From Avena insularis (taxonomy: Eukaryota; Streptophyta; Magnoliopsida; Poales; Poaceae), in the NCBI GenBank assembly GCA_023614405.1, contig CM042685.1:232665661-232729660 (forward strand): DNA of 64,000 nt, read 5' to 3'. The notes below the pieces were generated by a model. The model was given only the letters and a program-made list of their open reading frames with translations, did no database searches and had not been told where the DNA came from. The translations under genes and the position numbers were made by a program. Positions 1 through 10,587 of this stretch are shown here, piece by piece; position 1 is the stretch's first letter; the number at the start of each line of letters is the position of its first letter.

Positions 1-644
1 CTAGGGGTATTGTTGACCATCAACACATGATTATCTTTCTTGATATCCACCTCCGTAGCTTTCAGCTTAGCGAAGAGCTCGGTGATCGTATCAGTGGAAC
101 CAATCTGATTGTGAGTAACTACAAAACCTTTGTAGCTAGGAGGGAGTGATTGCAGAACTCTGTCAATCTTGAGCTCTTCTGGAATCTTGCAGTCCAGTTG
201 CTCAAGACGTTGAGTTTAGCCAGACATCTTAATGGCGTGCTCACTAACGGAACTCCCTTCCTCCATCTTGCAGTTAAAGAACTTCTCAGAGATCTCATAT
301 CTCTCAGAACGGGCCTGAGTCTGAAACATGGTTTTCAGTTCCTCAAGAATCTCAAAGGGCCCGGTGAACTCCTTAAAACGATTTTGAAGGTCCGGTTCCA
401 TAGCAAACAACATGGTACACTTAATCACTCCATAATCATCTTTGCGCGACTGATAAACAACTTTTTCATCACCCGGCGCATCAATAGCAGGGGCGTCACC
501 TAGCGCTTTCTCAAGGACATAGTCCTTTTGTCCGCCAGCGAGAATGATTCTCAGATTGCGGAACCAGTTGGTGAAGTTAGACCCATTGTTATTAAGCTTT
601 TCTTTCTCAGCAAAAACGTTGAAGTTGAAGTTGGACTTAGCCAT
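1..644 (-). pseudogene. copia gag, N-terminal part, one premature stop
   Basis: Nucleocapsid (gag) protein of Angela-1. It would package the element RNA into cytoplasmic virus-like particles. Translation from the ATG at 642-644 gives a typical Angela/BARE gag start with a phrase like NNGSNFTNWFRNLRIIL, then the conserved KFFNCKMEEGSSVSEHAIKMSG region of the UBN2/retrotran_gag type. An in-frame TAA follows at 216-218, where relatives have a sense codon. The same frame stays open to base 1, so this is a single nonsense change and not a frameshift. The C-terminal half, the zinc knuckle and pol are outside the window. The start was chosen because it is the first ATG after the leader and matches the family N-terminus. 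Confidence 0.85.
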
Positions 645-1850
645 TTGATCTACAAAATTTGCAAATACAACTTAGACTATGTTCATGATAATTAGTTCAA
701 CTTAATAAAATTACTAGATGAACTCCCACTAAATTCAACATCCCTCAAGTTGTTTAGTGAACATGATCCAAATTCACCACACCTAATCCGATCTTCACGA
801 GAAGAGATGTGGTTTCAATGGTGGACAACAAAGTGTCGATCATATCATTCATATGACTCATGCTTAACTTTAGGTTCATGTGTTCCGAGGCCATGTCTGT
901 ACATGCTAGGCTCGTCAAGTCAAACCCAAGTATTTTCGCGTGTGCAAAACTGGCTTGCACCCGTTGTATGTGAACGTAGAGTTTATATCACCCGATCATC
1001 ACGAGGTGCTTGCACACGACAAACTTTTGCAACGGTGCATACATGGGGAGAACACAATTTTATCTTGATCTTTAAGTGAGGAATCATCTTATAATGCTAC
1101 CGTCGCGATCTAATCATAATAAGATACATAAAAGGATAAACATCACATGCATATAATTTTATGTGACATGGTATAGCCAATCTCCGTGCAATGATCTCCA
1201 TCTTGTGCGCGCCAGCATGATCTCCATCACTCCACCATGATTGCCTCCACCACGAATATCAACTATAACTATTGCTAACTACTTAGCGATAAAGTAAAGC
1301 TATTACATGGCGTATAACAAGTTGACACACAGGTCATACACAATTATAAAGACAAAATTATGGCTCCTGCCGGTTGTGAACTCATCGACATGCAAGTCGT
1401 GAAATATTACAAAACATGATCATTGCATACATCATACACATCACGTCTTGGGCCATACCATATCACAAAACACTCCCTGCAAAAACATGTTAGACGCCTC
1501 TACTTTGTTGTTGCATGTTTTACGTGGCTTATGGGAGTAACAAGATAAGAACGATTCTTACCTACAGAAAGCCACAACGGTGATATTATGGTTGCTAACT
1601 TCCGGTGTAAATCCCATGACTACTATAGTGAGAGAAACTGGCATCCACCAGCCGCATGTGTGGAACAAGCCACATGTCAAGTGCGGATCCGGTCTCGCGA
1701 ACGAGGTCGCGTAAAGTTGGCCTGGACCACTTCGATCTCACTATGCCGCGCCATAAGAAATACACAACAAGAGGCTTGCAATAGAAAACATCAACGCCCG
1801 CAACAAGCATGTTGCGTTCTACTCGTGAAACACATCTACGCATAGATCTA
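645..1850 (-). other. Angela-1 untranslated leader between PBS and gag
   Basis: About 1.2 kb of non-coding leader, as is usual in Angela/BARE elements. It is homologous to the leader of Angela-2 (28217-29396): both carry a run of the type CGAGGCCATGTCTGTACATG near the gag end. No convincing ORF is present. Confidence 0.7.
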
Positions 1851-1862
1851 GCTCTGATACCA
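1851..1862 (-). other. Primer binding site, initiator-Met tRNA type
   Basis: The minus strand reads TGGTATCAGAGC, one base inside the LTR end at 1864. This is the standard plant copia PBS complementary to the 3' end of initiator methionine tRNA, and it fixes the orientation of the element. Confidence 0.92.
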
Positions 1863-1863
1863 C

Positions 1864-3591
1864 TGAAGGGTTTCACAGCATAGTAAATCAAAAAAAATCT
1901 ACGGATGAGAACAAGAAAGCCAAGATCTAATCTAGGAGATGCAATCAACTAGAGATATAGATGAGATCTTCATACCCTTGAAGAAATCACACAGCGGAAA
2001 CGTTCAACAGAATGTGGGTGATGTAGTCGAACTAGCCTTCTCCTCCTCGCGATCCGATCCGATCCAACGCCGCAAGTGACGGCGCCTCCGAGAGATGCAC
2101 ACATACGGTGCCGCGATGTCTACTCCTTCCTTGGTCCAGCAAGTAGGGTGGAGAGATGGATTGGATCTGTAGTACGACGTCGTGGTTCTATGGTGGAGAG
2201 TTTCTGCGGCAGGGCTTCGCCTACGCGCAGTCGGGAGAGAGAGAGAGGTGGAGGGCAGCAGGATGGCGGCTAGGGTTGGAGGAGTGGGAGGGAGGGGTGC
2301 GCCCCTGCCCACATTATATAGGGGGCTGGCCGGCCCCGTTGGCCCCTCCTCCAAGCCCTAGGGCAGCGGCCCCAAGGGTTGGAGTAGGAGGGGGGAAGTT
2401 TACCCCCTCCTTCTAGAAGGGTTCCCTAGGGTTTCCCCTAGGGTTTGGCCGGCTGGGCCTATGGGGCCTTGTGCCCTTGGCCCAAAGCGGCCAGGGCACT
2501 CACTCTTAGGCCCATGCAGCCCTCAGACAAGTGGGGCCACGTTTGTCCCACTCCGGAAGCTTCTAGAACCTTCTAGTACAATACCGAATACTCCAAAACA
2601 ATTCCGAAATCCAAAAACTGCTTTCCTTTATATGAATCTTATTCTCCAGACCATTCTGGAACCTCTCGTGATTTCATGTATCTCATCCGAGACTCCGAAT
2701 AAAAACTCATAAACCAATTATCCATTCTATCCTTGCATCGAGGACGTTAAGTGTGTGACCCTACGAGTTCGAGAATATGCAGACATGATCTTCTATCAAT
2801 AATCAACAGCGGGATCTGGAAACCCATATTGACTCCCACATATTCATCGATGATCATATCGAATGAACCACGATGCCAGGATTCAATTAATCCCATATAT
2901 GTATTCCCTTCGTCACGCGATATTTTACTTGCCCGAGATTCGATCGTCGGTATCGGCATACCTAGTTCAATCTCGTTCACAACAAGTACTTTACTCGTTC
3001 CGTAATCCGATATCACTTTGTGATTAACTCCTTAACCACGTGCGTGCAAGCGGTGTTGATATCAATTACCGAGTGGGCCCGAAGTATATCTCTCCGACTC
3101 GGGAGGGACAAATTCCATCTCGATACATACAACCCAACAAGTACTTTCCGATCACCTGAGAGACACCTTTATGATCACCCTCATATAGGATGATGTTTGA
3201 TGACCTCAAAGCTTTCTTCCGATACCAGGGAGTTGTATTATCTCATGGTCTAAGGAATACAATACTTGACATAAGAAAAAGCTCCGCAAAGATGAACACG
3301 ATGACACGATCTAATTGCTCTGCTTAATTTGGGTCTGTCCATCACATAATTCTCCTAATGACATGATCTCATTATTAATCGACAACTCATGTCTATGGTT
3401 AGGAAACCTTAACCATCATTAATCAATGATCTAGTCCATAGAGGCGTACTAGGGACACGGTGTTGTTCATAAACCACACAAGTATCAAAGTTTCCGCTTA
3501 ATACAATTCTAGCATGGAATATAAACATTATCATGAACAAGAATTATAATAATAACATCTTTATTATTGCCTCTAGGGCATAATTCCAACA
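1864..3591 (-). repeat. 5' LTR of Angela-1 (1728 bp)
   Basis: The LTR is bounded by TG...CA (TGTTGGAATTATGCC at 3591 and ending CCCTTCA at 1864, minus strand). It contains a TATA-like box and GC-rich U5 sequence. The right end abuts element A and the left end abuts the PBS. The 3' partner LTR is outside the window, so no age can be estimated. Confidence 0.9.
2311..2320 (-). promoter_or_regulatory. TATA box of the Angela-1 LTR
   Basis: The minus strand reads CTATATAATG, preceded by GC-rich sequence, in the middle of the LTR where the U3/R boundary is expected. Confidence 0.55.
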
Positions 3592-4117
3592 CTATAGTCA
3601 TGTCTTGGACCTGCTATGTTTCTATTGCACTACTCTGAGGGATGTAATACTAGTGAACGGTGTTTCATTGGTGTTATATCAACGACTATAGTGTACTACA
3701 TCATGCAGTGGTATGCTGGTCACCGCATTGTTTTTAAAGAGAGGGAGTTAAAGAATAGAAAATTGGCGACAAAGCTCGGCTAGAAAATTTCAAAATAAAT
3801 AAATAAAAATTACTAAAGATAAAGTGTTGGGGAAACCAACACGAGGTCTTATAAACTCCAATTAAAAGCATTCCCCAAAATATTTAAAACAAATGCCAAA
3901 TAAATATAATGGGGAGACTTCCCCAAGCTTAGGCTTTTGCAAGCCCTTCAAATCATTGCGGTGGCGGGAAAAAGTTGTGGATCCAGTTTGCAAATTGAGT
4001 TGATAAATTACTAGTGGTTTCTCGGAGGTTCAGGGCGAGATTATGCATCCCTTCCACAGTTCCTCCAAGCTCTTGAAAATCTTGATATGTAGTGAACTGA
4101 TTTGGTGGCTGCTCCTC
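3592..4117 (-). other. 3' non-coding part of element A
   Basis: AT-rich sequence downstream of the Athila-type ORF, with no ORF of note. It contains short palindromes such as GGGGAGACTTCCCC near 3910-3925 and GTTGGGGAAACCAAC near 3826-3840. The origin of the first 240 bases next to the Angela-1 LTR is less certain. Confidence 0.45.
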
Positions 4118-5128
4118 TTAATCAGGAACATCTTGGTCTTCGTCCTCATCTGGAATCTCCTCCTCGGGTGGGTGTTTTTCAAACTGCACATCATATAGAA
4201 AACATCCTTCCTCGATAGAGAAAATACAATTAGGCAAATGAGCGGGGTATAGACGCACAACTCCATAAATATGCCAGTAAAAACCACCACCTCTCCTAGT
4301 GAGTATTTCGCAAGCTTTTAAAGTAGAGAAAGCGACACGTCGCTCACCTAGCAATGGTTGCAACTCACCTAGGTCTATGCCCAAGGCAATGGCAAGCACG
4401 ATGATGACGCCTCCACATGTGATTGGCCCTTGGCTTCGGGAGGATTGGTGCTCCAAGTAGCGCACAAGAATTGCGCCCAAGTTGAGTGACAAGTTGTTGT
4501 TGAAAGCATCTTTTGCGAGGACCAAGATGTCCTCCTCATTGAGTCTTGTAAACTCATTTCATGCATGCAAGGTGTTAGCAATAACATAGAACAAATAGCG
4601 AATAGCAGGATGTTGAATATTCTTCCCCTTGTTAACTCTAGAGGTGAAACTCATTCTATTATAATAATCATCCGGGGAAGGATGCATGCCAGCAAAATAT
4701 GCGCGTAAAGTATTAACATCATTGTTTGGTAAATTAGAAAAATTGCACCATTCATCAAGTGATAATGTATAATTTTTGTTCATAAGTCAGAAAGAAATCA
4801 TGTCCTCTCCGTGCCATGTTTTAACAGTGCTTTTTAAAGAACTTAAGAATTCAAGAGTTAACCAGCGATAAGTAGGCACATCTTGGAATACAAAGTTTTG
4901 CATGCCAACTCTATTGCAAAGTAAATTGTAGTCATTATAAATACCGAGTTGATTCAATATAACAGGACAAGCCCACTTAGTTGTATTCACTTCTCGGTTC
5001 TTGATCTTGTTGAAGCGATCACGTTGGAGCTTATTCCTAAACCGTATCCCCATGCGGTCCTGAGCTGCAGCGGTAGCCCGAGAAGAACTCGCGGCGTCAC
5101 GAGCATGCGTTTGGATCCTTGTTTTCAT
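4118..5128 (-). pseudogene. Athila-type accessory ORF (ORF-1-like), two premature stops
   Basis: About 337 codons in one frame from the ATG at 5126-5128 to 4118, interrupted by TGA codons just before 4784 and at 4556-4558. The product starts with a basic Ser/Ala-rich stretch, continues with a conserved block containing RDRFNKIKNREVNTTKWACP, and ends in a very acidic tail (EEEIPDEDEDQDVPD). It resembles the plant Athila ORF-1/'putative plant transposon protein' domain (PF03078 family) by general character. Its function is unknown; it sits where some Athila elements have extra 3' ORFs. Both stops could come from TGG-to-TGA changes. A domain search would settle the assignment. Confidence 0.65.
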
Positions 5129-5519
5129 CTTCTAAAAATAATAAGAAAGACAAAAATAAAACTTTTTGATCCAATAGTAATAAACATAACATATTCCTCA
5201 TCATAGCACACTAAAGAATATCCTCAAAATAATAATCTAGGCAAGAGAAACATAACAATTAGTTTAAAATAAGTCTCACCGTAGATTGATAATTACAATA
5301 GATCGAAGATGAATTTGCAAAAAGTAATTGGAGGATTAAAGGATAAACATACTGTAGATCACTTGTGTGCGAGGAAATCGAACGAAATTGAGTAGAGATG
5401 AAGATCTCTTAAGGTTTTTGAGAGAGTTTGGAGGTAGAAGAGAGAAAAGGTATTGAAATTTTGGTGTTAGGGGTACCTTACCGTGGAATTTTTGTGGTCA
5501 CACAAACTATACAGACAAA

Positions 5520-5760
5520 ACTATATGGCTGGAACATCTATTCCCGCCGTATAGTTGGTCTGACGGCAAAATTTTAGAGTTTCTTTAGGGTTTCTTCCTG
5601 GCGGCGCAAACTATATGGCTGGAACTATACGAACGGGATTTTATCCCCTATGTATAGTTGGTCGTTAAACATACTGTACCTGGAAAATAAAATTGACGAA
5701 GGTATTGATATCTATACGGCCAGAACTATATGGCTGGAATTTTTATTCCCGCCGTATACT
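5520..5760 (-). repeat. Three dispersed copies of a hairpin motif in element A
   Basis: The motif ACTATATGGCTGGAA...TTCCCGCCGTATAGT, an imperfect inverted repeat with 15-base arms, occurs at 5520-5555 (6-base loop), 5610-5658 (more diverged) and 5725-5760. Each is followed by GTTGGTC or CTTGGTC and usually GTTAAA. A fourth copy lies in the 5' LTR of the same element at 31499-31533. The copies fill the spacer between protease and the Athila ORF. Confidence 0.75.
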
Positions 5761-6073
5761 TGGTCGTTAAACCTATTGGAGTCGTCAAAATTTACCTATT
5801 TCTTTGAGAATTATTTATTAACCTAAAACTTAGTGAAACACCATGTTTTGACAAGAAAATGACAGCTTAAATTTTCCACCAACAAAAGCATGTATAAGAT
5901 AGGTATTTTAATACCACCGAACTTCTCCTCCTCAACTGGAGTTTTCTAGCATTCTTTATTCATTATGAAACTTAAACTAAAACTTAAAAATTTACTGAAA
6001 CCTTTATTTCATATGGGCTGCCTCCCATGAAGCGCTCTTTTATGGTCAATAGCTTGACCTTGATGTTGCTCAC

Positions 6074-7688
6074 TTAGGCCAAATGAGTGGAACACCCTCT
6101 CCAAAATAGTTGGCCTTCAGTGATGGCCTCCTTATCATCATGTTTGGTTATCTTCTTCCTGAGAAAATGAATAACAAAAGGATCCCGCGAAGGCAATTGA
6201 AGCTTCATGTTCCCTTCATGTAGATTAATCAAAGCCTTAATAGTTCTTAAGAACGGACGGCCTAATATTATAGGAGCAGTAGACTCTTAAGGCATGTCAA
6301 CAATAACAAAATCAGTAAGAGCAGGACAGCCTTTAATGTATACTAAAGTATTCTCTTTAATGCCTATAGCTTGTTTGTTTGTAGAATCTGTTAGATGTAA
6401 TTTGAACTTAGTGATTTCAAAAGATCCATGATTTAACTTATTAAAAATACTTTTTGGAATTGTTAAAACACTTGCACCTAAATCACAAAGTGCAGCTATC
6501 TCATTAGTCCCAATTTTAATTTTAATAGTAGGCTCCAATATATCATCAAGCTTAACAGGTAGTTTTTCAGCATTTTTCTTATATTCTTCCTCAAGCTCAC
6601 GTACCTTTATTGCTACCTGGTTAACAAAATGTTGATACATAGCTTCCTCATTTCCTTCACTTATGGGAATCTTGATATTGATCCTTTTCACAAGATCTTC
6701 AACTGTGTAATTTGGTGAAGGGGCATTGCTATAGTAAAGTTCTTCTGGCTCCTCCCTTTGGATTCTTATCATCTTGAGGTCTTTAACCGGATTAGGCTCA
6801 GTTTTACCTGCAAATTTAGCTAGAATGAGAGTTTGACTCTCGGTTATCTTACCTAGATGTGCCTCAACAATCCTTGTTCTTTCCTGGAGGGCCTGCAAAT
6901 CATTCCTCAAACTCACAGCTTGGTTAGACAATTTTCCAAGCATATTGTCATGGTTCTTCGTTATCTTAACAAGGATACTGTTTTGCTCATTTTGCGAGTC
7001 CATAAAGGACTTAAGAGTTTCTTGGAGACTACCATTACTTGATCTCATATTATTATTAGAGTTACCTGCAGGGCTATAATAATGTTTCTGGAAATTAGGA
7101 TTATAGTTCTTCTTCCAAGCAGGGTTAGAATCATTACGAGCTATGAAGTTTATTTCTTCAATATTTGATTTTGGGACGACTCTTACCTAGGTTTTCGTAC
7201 CCTTGACGGCTAATATGAGCTCATCCAGCTTAGTAGTGAGTTCTTCATTTTCTTGCAGTGTGACGGAGTTCACCTTCTTTGTGTTTGATCTTTCCACATG
7301 CCATTGGGCATGGTTGTCTTGCATATTTTCTAGCAGCTCCTTTGCTTCGGCAATTTGTTTGCCCATAAATGTTCCTCCAGCTACAGTATCAAGCATAGAC
7401 TTAGACACAGGGTTACGAGCATTATAAAATAAGTGGAGAATTAACCAATCTTCCATCCCATTGCTGGGACAGTTTCTCATGCATTCTTTCATTCTCTCCC
7501 ATGCAAGCACTAGTGGCTCACGCTCTTCTTGTCTAAAACCAATAATATTAGATCTTAGTTGCATAGTCTTTGCAGGTGGGAAAAATTTAGTCATAAATAA
7601 AGAAGTACACTCCACCCATGATGCAATAGTATTTCTAGGCAAAGATAACAACCATTCTTTTGCTCTTACTCTAAGAGAGAAAGGAAAT
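6074..7688 (-). pseudogene. Athila gag-protease, C-terminal part, split by the Tat insertion
   Basis: Capsid and protease portion of element A. The retrotrans_gag region is at 7187-7688 (including SLPRNTIASWVECTSLFMTKF), followed by a coiled-coil-like segment and a retropepsin domain (AALCDLGASVLTIP near 6466-6507 and ILGRPFL near 6239-6259). The frame is shared throughout, but TAG at 7187-7189 and TAA at 6287-6289 interrupt it. The natural stop appears to be at 6074-6076, directly after the protease, with no RT following. The catalytic DSGA motif reads DLGA, so the protease is probably dead. The N-terminal part lies at 21136-21385, beyond the 13.4 kb Tat insertion. The two halves are in the same frame across the target duplication. 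Confidence 0.82.
7684..7688. repeat. Target site duplication, left copy (GAAAT)
   Basis: GAAAT immediately left of the Tat LTR and again at 21136-21140 immediately right of the second LTR. Five bases is the usual gypsy duplication size. Confidence 0.93.
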
Positions 7689-8237
7689 TGTTGGGGATAT
7701 GCTATATGGGTATCCTCATAGCATGTATCCTATCCGGATAACCCGGGTGGCCCACAGTTGGTAGCATGGCCCATGGCCTGCTGGGCGGCCTAGTTAGATG
7801 GATCCAGAAGAGAGGCCCATGCCGGATAAAGGAAGGCTACGGTTGGAGTCACCGACGTACCCGGAGCCTTGGAGTACAAGATAAGCTAGACTAGTCATAG
7901 TCAGTGTAGGACTCTGTAACCTGTCCGGCTAGGACTTTTCCCTGTAACCCTAGGACCCGGCGACTATATAAGTCGGGCCTATGGGAGCCTTTAGGGCACA
8001 ATCTCAGACGATCAAGTAGCGATTAGCACACACCTCGCACAGCGAACCTATCTCTGTAACTCAGCGTATTGCCCTTATAGTGATTTATAGCAGGAGTAGG
8101 ATTCTGCCACCGTTGTGGGATCTGAACCTAGGTAAGCTGTGTTACCTCATACCCGTCAACCGTCCGCCTTACCCCACGTCTGTAAACACGCACTGTGAGG
8201 ACCCCTCCATGGCGTACTCGTTGGCAATACCACGACA
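7689..8237 (+). repeat. 5' LTR of the Tat element (549 bp)
   Basis: Starts TGTTGGGGATATGC and ends ACCACGACA; nearly identical to 20588-21135. It contains a TATA box at 7965-7972. Confidence 0.94.
7965..7972 (+). promoter_or_regulatory. TATA box of the Tat 5' LTR
   Basis: TATATAAG in the middle of the LTR, conserved at 20863-20870 in the 3' LTR. It probably marks the Pol II start region of the genomic RNA. Confidence 0.65.
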
Positions 8238-8239
8238 GT

Positions 8240-8257
8240 TGGCGCCCACCGTGGGGC
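8240..8257 (+). other. Primer binding site of the Tat element
   Basis: TGGCGCCCACCGTGGGGC begins two bases after the 5' LTR end. This PBS type is common in Tat-lineage elements; the tRNA was not assigned. Confidence 0.8.
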
Positions 8258-10587
8258 AAGAGGCGCTTCAGGATCTTCAGCGGGCGAGGACCAAGATCTT
8301 CACGGGAATCGGCGAAACCGTAGCCATCGGTCACGTTCTCTTCTCCGGCAACGTTCCGATCATCCGTCCCGACGAGTTCTGGATCCCAGCAAAGACGAAC
8401 CCTACGTGGTGCTCGATCGTTCCTATCGGAGACATCCACCTCTTCATTGGCGAAACCGACTCGAGCACTAGTTCCCTGGGAGTCGGAGGAGCATCAAGGC
8501 CCGCACGGACCGCCTACGGGCAGGATACGTTCGCGGAAGGATCGATGTCGGATCTCTCTTCGGAGTTTGCCGGCAAAGATCGGAAAAATTCAAGGCCCAC
8601 CCAAACCGCCCCTGTGCAGGATATAAAGGTGGAAGATCGCTGCAAGTCCGCTGGCTTCGCCCGTGCGTCTGGACATCAGAGATCTAAGTTCGTCGGTGTG
8701 GTTACCATCTTCAATCTGGCACGTTGAATTCAGAGAGAGGGCGAAAACCCCCACGATTACCTGGCCAAGTGGCTCCGTATACGAGCCGATCTGGCCCACT
8801 ACCCCAATGATGATGCTATGTATCACTTTGTGGAAGGACTGGACCATGGCACGCTTCTCCGACATTCTCTAAGACGGCAGTAGGCGTCAGGCCGCCTTAC
8901 CTTTGAAGGCATGGTGAACACCGTCAACAACTACGCGGAGGCCGAAGCGGCAACTCAAATAGCGCTTGCGCTCATTGACGGAGCCCCTCTGATTCAGCCA
9001 CTGCCTCCTGCCGCCATCGTCGCAGCTGCGCCGCCACCTCCAGTCATCATCGCTGCTGTTGCACCTCCACCGCCCGTCATCGAGGAAGTCTTGGAACCCT
9101 CCGACTCTGTTATTGATGCGCTTTATGCTGATTTCAGTGCAGATTCAGAGGAGATAGATTTCAGTCCAGAGGAACTAGACTCTGCCATGCAGGAGATGGA
9201 GGAGTACACGCGCGACGAGTAAGCCAACAAGGTCGTCACGTCTCGAGACGTGTTCGTCACCATTGGGACGGCGATGGACGAAGATCAACCCGGACGAGCT
9301 CCGCCTATAGCACTGGAAAAGGGGAAGGGGACACTTTTTGCTGCTGACGATGATCGCACAAAGGTAATGCCTCCTCCGCCTAACCCAGTGCAGCAGCCAC
9401 AGGAACTCGACACCGGCCCGAGCAACAACAACACCACAAACTTGCCGCCTCCAGCGTCTACGTCTGCTTCTGCCCAAGTTACTCTGGCTAATAGAGTGAT
9501 GTACGACAATCTCCTCATCGAGCCGCTGACCGTAGCTCATATCCGGAACGTGACCCAGCTTGACGAGAAGCGCCAGCAGCTGCTGGAGGAAGCGCAGGCC
9601 ATCGCGGAGCAAGGCGCTAAGCTAGATCGAGATCTCGTCAACGCACAAAAGTCCATAGAGAAAGCTATAGCAATGTTGGCCGAGTACAAGACTCTGCTGC
9701 AGCAGCAGAAGGCCAAGAAAGCTCCGGCTCGCGTCATCAACGATCCTGGTGTATGGCAAAACCTAGGATGGGCTCCCTCGAAACCGGCACAGGCCAAGCC
9801 ATACATTGACAGTGAAGTCAAGCAGGTGATGCCCACCCCACTCCTTAAACTCGCCGTCGCCAAGACCCTTCTGGAGCAGGATAGATTGCCTGAGGCAGTG
9901 GAACAGGTCTATGACCTAGTGGCCAAGGCGGTGAAGCAACAGGAAAAGGCCACCTCTCAGAGGCTTGAGTCCGACCTAGCACTTTGCCAGTCTAGCCAGT
10001 GCAAGCTGCCAAGGGATCGATCTCCTCTTGATGTCGGGTCCTAGACGGGTTCATCAGAACAAAGACGAAGGGATGCACACAAAAATAAGAATGCCATCCC
10101 CATATCCTCCGATCACGGAGAAAAGGCCCGACCTCGTCGCCCATCGCCACCGCCCCGATCCCCCCGACATCGCGAAGATCACAAGGCTCACCATCGTATG
10201 GATATGCCCCCACCAAAGCAGTGCGGCATCGTCATCCGCGACAACGCGAAGCAGACCCGTCATGATGGAGAGCGCAACCAAGGACACAAGAGCAGGTCAC
10301 GCCATGACCCTCCGCGTCCGACAAGCAACCGTGACAAGCGCGAGGCGTCGCAGGAGGGTAACAACAAGAAGGCTAACCCACCGCCACCTTCGCCTCCGTC
10401 ACCACCAAGCAGTCACCATGGCGGAGGAGGCCCGCGTCATTCACGCAGCCCATCCCCTGTTGACAAGAAGAAGAAGAAGAACCCGGAGCCATACGATGCA
10501 CGTTCGCGGATCGATAAGATCCACGAGGCCCGGGAAGGACCATACCTGGGACCACGTTGCTTTGGACCTGCAATACGGTCCGCAACT
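8258..10587 (+). pseudogene. Tat gag N-terminal extension with a gag-like block
   Basis: From about 8731 to 10587 one plus-strand frame is open apart from TAG near 8878, TAA near 9220 and TAG near 10042. It ends at the TAG that precedes the core gag. The first block (about 8734-8960) reads like the second half of a retrotrans_gag domain, with DYLAKWLRIRADL and EGLDHGTLLRHSL. A Pro/Ala-rich linker follows, then an acidic stretch, an alpha-helical Gln/Lys/Glu-rich segment (9490-10000) likely to form coiled coil, and a basic Arg/Lys/Ser/Pro-rich region (10080-10500). Upstream, 8258-8727 is open in another frame. The function is inferred to be gag leader or matrix-like. The breaks show that it is not translatable as one protein here. 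Confidence 0.6.

Larger units (their letters stand above)
1..3591 (-). mobile_element. Angela/BARE-1-like Ty1/copia retrotransposon (Angela-1), 5' part only
   Basis: The element reads on the minus strand. Its 5' LTR lies at 1864-3591, a Met-initiator-type PBS at 1851-1862, a leader at 645-1850 and the start of gag at 1-644. The minus-strand LTR start TGTTGGAATTATGCC is the recognised beginning of Triticeae Angela/WIS/BARE-1 LTRs, and the 1.73 kb LTR length fits that family. The rest of gag-pol and the 3' LTR are beyond the left edge. The right neighbour at 3592 is 3' sequence of the Athila-like element A, so Angela-1 probably inserted into or beside A. The candidate target duplication (CTATA, 3592-3596) cannot be checked here. 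Confidence 0.88.
3592..7688 (-). mobile_element. Athila/Sabrina-like gypsy element A, 3' and central part
   Basis: Main piece of a minus-strand Athila-lineage element: gag-protease at 6074-7688, a spacer with hairpins at 5520-5760, and an Athila-type ORF at 4118-5128. The remainder is at 21136-22345 and 31292-31775, displaced by the Tat and Angela-2 insertions. No reverse transcriptase, RNase H or integrase is seen between protease and the Athila ORF, so this looks like a non-autonomous member. The Sabrina resemblance rests on gene order and lineage; no consensus comparison was made. The 3' LTR is not visible and should lie left of Angela-1. Confidence 0.75.

Noticed and set aside
1864..3591. 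Separate MITE or host promoter at the GC-rich part near 2040-2400
   Set aside because: It lies in the middle of the Angela-1 LTR as its U5/R region; no terminal inverted repeats.
8128..8439. Minus-strand ORF across the Tat LTR end and leader
   Set aside because: It crosses the LTR/PBS boundary and has no similarity to the antisense gene; chance.
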